DNA of 64,000 bases. Origin: Sipunculus nudus (Eukaryota; Annelida; Sipuncula; Golfingiida; Sipunculidae). The notes under the pieces were generated by a model. The model was not told where the DNA came from, did not search any database, and saw nothing but the letters and a program-made list of their open reading frames with translations. The position numbers were made by a program, and so were the translations under genes. Within the stretch, counting starts at the first letter, position 1. Each line of letters begins with the position of its first letter. Below are positions 60,048-64,000 of this stretch, in pieces. The stretch spans positions 64,662,870 through 64,726,869 of the forward strand of contig CM049307.1 in the NCBI GenBank assembly GCA_026874595.1. Direction: 5' to 3'.

Positions 60048-60402
60048 TATTTTTTTTTTTTTTTTTTGTTAATGTTATAAATGAAAAAAAAATGTCATGC
60101 GTTATCAATTGCTAACACTTCATCAAAATTGCAATTATATTACGTTTAATTCTATAACCTTTATGCACGTGATGGAACTCAATTCAAATAGCGTTTTCGT
60201 CCATGCAATACTTTTAACCCTTTTTTTAAAATTTTGTGTAAATAAAATTCTGTAATGATAGTTATGGGAAAAGGTCGCGACTCTGTCATAAACTTATTTG
60301 ATAAAGGCTGCGGGCAATCGTCTTTTCCATGGGAATGTGGCTGCTTATATATGGGTTTTACTCTCTCTCTCTCATTCTTCTTTTCTCTCTCTCTCTCTCG
60401 CA
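60048..60402. repeat. Simple repeats
   Basis: A T run near 60051-60067 and a CT microsatellite near 60361-60402. The lines between and on to about 61550 show no gene or named element. Confidence 0.7.
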
Positions 60403-61983
60403 ATTGATCCGGCTCTTTTAACATTAATTTTTAATATAGAATAAAACTGAGGTTTTTTAAATTTCAACTGTGCATATTAATTAAGCCCAAATATAAATCG
60501 GTATATCGAACCGTAGGCCTATATGAACAAAACAAAATTACAGGTTTTCGTGTAATTTCTTGCATCTTTATGATTAATTACTTTTCCACATAAAATATTT
60601 TAAAACCATTTTGAGCAATGCATATTGGACTCAAAACCAGTTTGAACCAGGTTTCGCGCGCTCACCGGTTTGATGGTGCACGGCGCCTGAGAATTTGTCC
60701 ACGTTGCGGGCATTTCACTCACAGTCGCCATTGGATGATCGTTTTACCTTTTTTTTTAACAGATAATTAATTGAAACTAACTTCATTATTTTATTGTGGC
60801 CAACCAGGATGTTTCAAGTCTCAATGGCCGTCCTTTGAGTACCATTAAATTATGAAATCACATCAAATTACTATAAGAACATATATGTAATCTTAATTAA
60901 CGCGCAGTTGAAAAATAAGTTTTAAGATCAGATGTAGGAACTACTCATGAAGTATCCGATAAATTACCATAGATAACTGCTGACGGTGCAGGATAATTCT
61001 GTTCTTTTGATGTTACTGGTCACACTAAAGCTTGCATAACATACTGCGAAAACAGATCATGCAATGAGCAAATTAATGACCCTTGAATGATGGTCGAGAA
61101 CGCCTATACCGGCGAATAAACATGCACTGTGATGTGAAGCCATGCATGGTACACCTGTTAGACTTACGTAATTTGGACATCAAGAGTTTTCAGAACTTGA
61201 CATCAGTAAGTATAGGTCTACATTAATGAAAATGCCGTCTGCTCATTGGTCCCTCAACGATCCAACTGCCCATTGGTCGGTGTGCGATTAACAGATCAAA
61301 CCGCCTTCGGTCTAATGAACTATGGAACGTTAAGCCTATATATATATAGCACTAATATTCTGGGTATCCACAAAATTATAGCTCTCAGACATTTCTTCCT
61401 TATCCCTTCAAAATTTATTCTTTTTTTTTTGTCATAATGATCATACTACAGCACTACCTATTCACTTAAATATTGGTGAGTTGACCGATTAAACAGTGCA
61501 GCTCGGGCGCCATCTACCCCTTCCATATATATAATAGCTTTAATTAGCTTACTTATAGGGCTGTCGAACTCATAGGCATTTGATGCACGTAACGCCAAAA
61601 ACACATTAACGCGCGCGTAACGAGCGCGTAAAGGGTCGAATCTGGACAAAGTCAATTCAGTCTATTTATCTTAAGCGCTCCTGCAGCGTTTTTGACGCGC
61701 TTTTCACGTGCGAATTTCTAATAATGACATAACTTTAGAGCACAGGCACTTGAAATGACGTTGGGGGTGGGGGTGGGGGGGGGGGGGGATGGGCGAGATA
61801 TCGATGTTAAAAGCACTGGAAGACTACCCCCCCCCCCCAAGTGGTTTTCCTTATACATGTACTTCCTTACAAAAGAGTATACCAGTGCATGGAAGTGGGA
61901 TACTAGGAATTGTTTGAAAATAAATCTTTAAGGCGTTTCTGTTAAATGACGGCATATTTTAGTTAAATAGTCACTCAAAGTAA

Positions 61984-62254
61984 AGCAGCGTTTCCATGTG
62001 CGCGTATTTGCGTGAAAAATCGCTCATATATGATTTTGTTAGGGCGTTTCCATGTGTCCGTCAGCGTATATTGGTATGTGCGTACATGCGTGAAAATCGC
62101 TCCTACGCATAGGGTCTGCCTGAACTCAGGGATTCAGGGTAAAATGACGTCATTTCACCATCTTTTTGTGGAAGGCCTGCTTGATCCACTGTACAAATAT
62201 ATACGTCTGCCAGTTCACGCACATACGCATATACGCGCACATGGAAACGCTGCT
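61984..62254. mobile_element. PIF/Harbinger-like MITE
   Basis: AGCAGCGTTTCCATGTGCGC at 61984 continues GTATTTGCGTG; the right end inverted reads AGCAGCGTTTCCATGTGCGC then GTATATGCG. The flanks are TAA on both sides (61981-61983, 62255-62257), as expected for a 3-bp TWA duplication. A second TIR-like block (GGCGTTTCCATGTGTCCGTC at about 62043) lies just inside the left end. No transposase. Confidence 0.82.
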
Positions 62255-62756
62255 TAAGAGATTGATATTTGATCAAAGATATGACAGAACTTTGTAGACC
62301 CCGCCCCCTCATTGTGCATGACAAGTGCCTGCATGTGCTTTAAAAAGAGGGTTTACTTCCCCATGCAGCATTCGCATTCTATATTCAACTGTGGGTAAAC
62401 CGTTTTTATCATTCATATTCAAAAATATATAATTATAGGTGTATATCTGGGTAGAATAAAGCAATAAAGCAACGCAAACATTTAGAACATGTTTGGTCAC
62501 AAACAGATACATATTTGTATAAAATTAAACAAATGCTGATTATGAAGATTACTATTTTTACAAAGATAAACCAAAATACAACAGGTGTTTGGACAATACC
62601 ATCCAAATTTGCCATATGTTGTGCGCGTTATGGGCGCGAATTTGTCGCAAGCCGCACGCGTGGCGCACGCTTGGCGCTTGACGCACACGTTAACCTGCGT
62701 GCTCACTTGTATGGACGTGGTGCATGTGCGGTGCGTAAACGTATGCGTATACGTTT

Positions 62757-62767
62757 TGTGTGTGTCC

Positions 62768-62863
<96 letters not shown>

Positions 62864-62956
62864 CGTTTTTCAGAACGGTTATAGGTCTTTCACCTCCGGT
62901 TAGCCAAAACGTATCTTCAGCCGCACGCCGCACCGCATTCCGCACCGCATTAATGG
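62757..62956. repeat. TA microsatellite between inverted GTGTCCATTA blocks
   Basis: A run of TA dinucleotides (about 62771-62863, with small interruptions) lies between TGTGTCCATTA and TTAATGGACACA. CpG-rich GTGCGGTGCG and CGCACCGCAT blocks flank it. It could be a MITE carrying a microsatellite; the outer boundaries are unclear. Confidence 0.6.
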
Positions 62957-63079
62957 ACACAGTCTTTCTTATTTCCTTGTGCGCGATTTTAGCCATGTCC
63001 GCATCCGTATCCACACAAGTGGACACGCAGCTTGAGTGTTTTGGGCTTCAGGATTTCCGCCCGTCATTCTATTAAGCGC

Positions 63080-64000
63080 GAATTATCTCAAGAACTGTTT
63101 AAGAAATTATCCTGAAAGTTTTGCTGGAGCTAAACTACTTTAACCCCATACCAAAAATCTATATTATAACTGACGGTGGTTGCATTGGTCTTAAACTGTC
63201 GGGTGTCTTAAAGGGGTCTTTTTCCTAATTTATCCATAAATCCAGAGATGTTCGCCATCTGTCGACAACTACGATTGTGTGTCGAGGCAGAAAGCAGTTT
63301 ACTGCAATTATCAAGGTCTGAGGCTTTTTTTTGCGACTTAATTATGCTGCAAATACAGCAGAACAATGAGGAAAATCACTTACTGATACAGTCAGAATCG
63401 ATTAGGGCAATGATATTTCCAACTATATGTACTCTTATGTCACTTCCACAGAATTTTCAATGTTACACTACGCATGTCGTAGTAGCAGCCTGCCACCCGA
63501 ACGCCAATATTAAATTTTGGCGAACCCTGCGAGTCATGTTTTCATGGCAAAGCATACAATGTCGGGCATTACCAAATTTTACCTCCCCGGATCTAACAAT
63601 CTGAAATTAACCTGATTTAACGTTTCTCACTCAGTTTGATGACAGGCATTTTTTTTCTTATTTTGAAGTTGACACGCTCTAGGTTTGGCTTATGACAGGA
63701 AATGAATGGTTCATTGCAAAGGCAGACACATTCCTACATGTAGATTTCATTTCCTGACACGCGTCAAGCGAGTGCCACCTGTTGACCTAATGATCATCTG
63801 AGAAAAAAAACCAACAAAAAACAATGGCACCGTGTCCAGGGTGTCAAAGGAAATTTTTACATACAATATACAAGGCCAGACTTTTTATCTGTTTGGCTTT
63901 TCGAAAATAGTGTGGAGGAACTGAGGGTATGATCATAGGAGGATGAAGTCAAAATTGAAAAAAAAATGGTTTTAAATCTCAATTTCGTTATATGTTTAAT
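63080..64000. other. Intergenic right edge
   Basis: No gene or repeat that I can support. A 118-codon frame at 63248-63604 has no recognisable domain and is not accepted. Confidence 0.5.

Noticed and set aside
62515-63075. 186-codon plus-strand open frame
   Set aside because: It runs through the TA microsatellite (encoding an IYIYIY run) and CpG-rich transposon-like DNA; no domain is visible.
63248-63604. 118-codon open frame
   Set aside because: No recognisable motif, start context or splice partner; length is compatible with chance.

Overview
The window looks like a piece of an animal nuclear genome. It is AT-rich, has two multi-exon genes with canonical GT-AG introns, and is full of interspersed repeats. 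The repeat families resemble those I associate with bivalve molluscs: Helitron-like elements with internal tandem repeats, elements starting with an AGCTCAGCTGAC hairpin followed by GTCCGTCC runs, and ~180-bp core repeats. A bivalve or other lophotrochozoan is my best guess, not a demonstrated fact.

Gene 1 (plus strand, 2114-25203) is the 3' two fifths or more of the microsomal triglyceride transfer protein large subunit (MTTP). Eight exons join without a frame break into 441 codons plus a stop. The 5' exons lie left of the window. The final intron is 15.7 kb. Gene 2 (minus strand, 59129 down to 32629) is a complete five-exon ZCCHC24 orthologue of 263 codons, with a CCHC zinc knuckle and a 3CxxC zinc finger. 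The genes converge tail to tail across about 7 kb. Everything right of about 59.4 kb is intergenic DNA upstream of ZCCHC24, and I see no supported gene there.

Most of the rest is mobile DNA. Three Helitron-like (HINE/Helentron-type) non-autonomous families are visible. Family A is one copy carrying about 7.5 units of 180 bp (9901-11420). Family B begins TTGTATCCCC and ends with a hairpin plus CTAG (18.5-21.1, 27.6-28.6, 40.0-42.0 nested, 54.9-56.3 kb). Family C begins AGCTCAGCTGAC and ends near a GACCCATRGGTC palindrome (13.1-16.5, 21.5-23.5, 33.9-36.5 kb, fragment 6.95-7.86 kb). There are also two TA-flanked elements of one terminal-inverted-repeat (TIR) family (544-2061 and 39781-43788), a hAT-like element nested inside another with perfect 8-bp target duplications (56.4-58.4 kb), a TAA-flanked PIF/Harbinger-like MITE (61984-62254), and several minisatellites.

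The most unusual signals are these. (1) Two minisatellites in MTTP seem to have grown out of splice sites: 27-bp units copying a 3' splice site plus the first exon bases, and ~30-bp units copying a 5' splice site. (2) A 289-bp tandem array in the last MTTP intron packs DR1 and NR5A-type nuclear-receptor motifs, the same motif classes known in vertebrate MTTP promoters. (3) The palindrome GGTGGCGCCACC recurs in two otherwise unrelated element families. (4) A family B element is inserted in another family B copy, and its empty site can be read from a third copy in the window.
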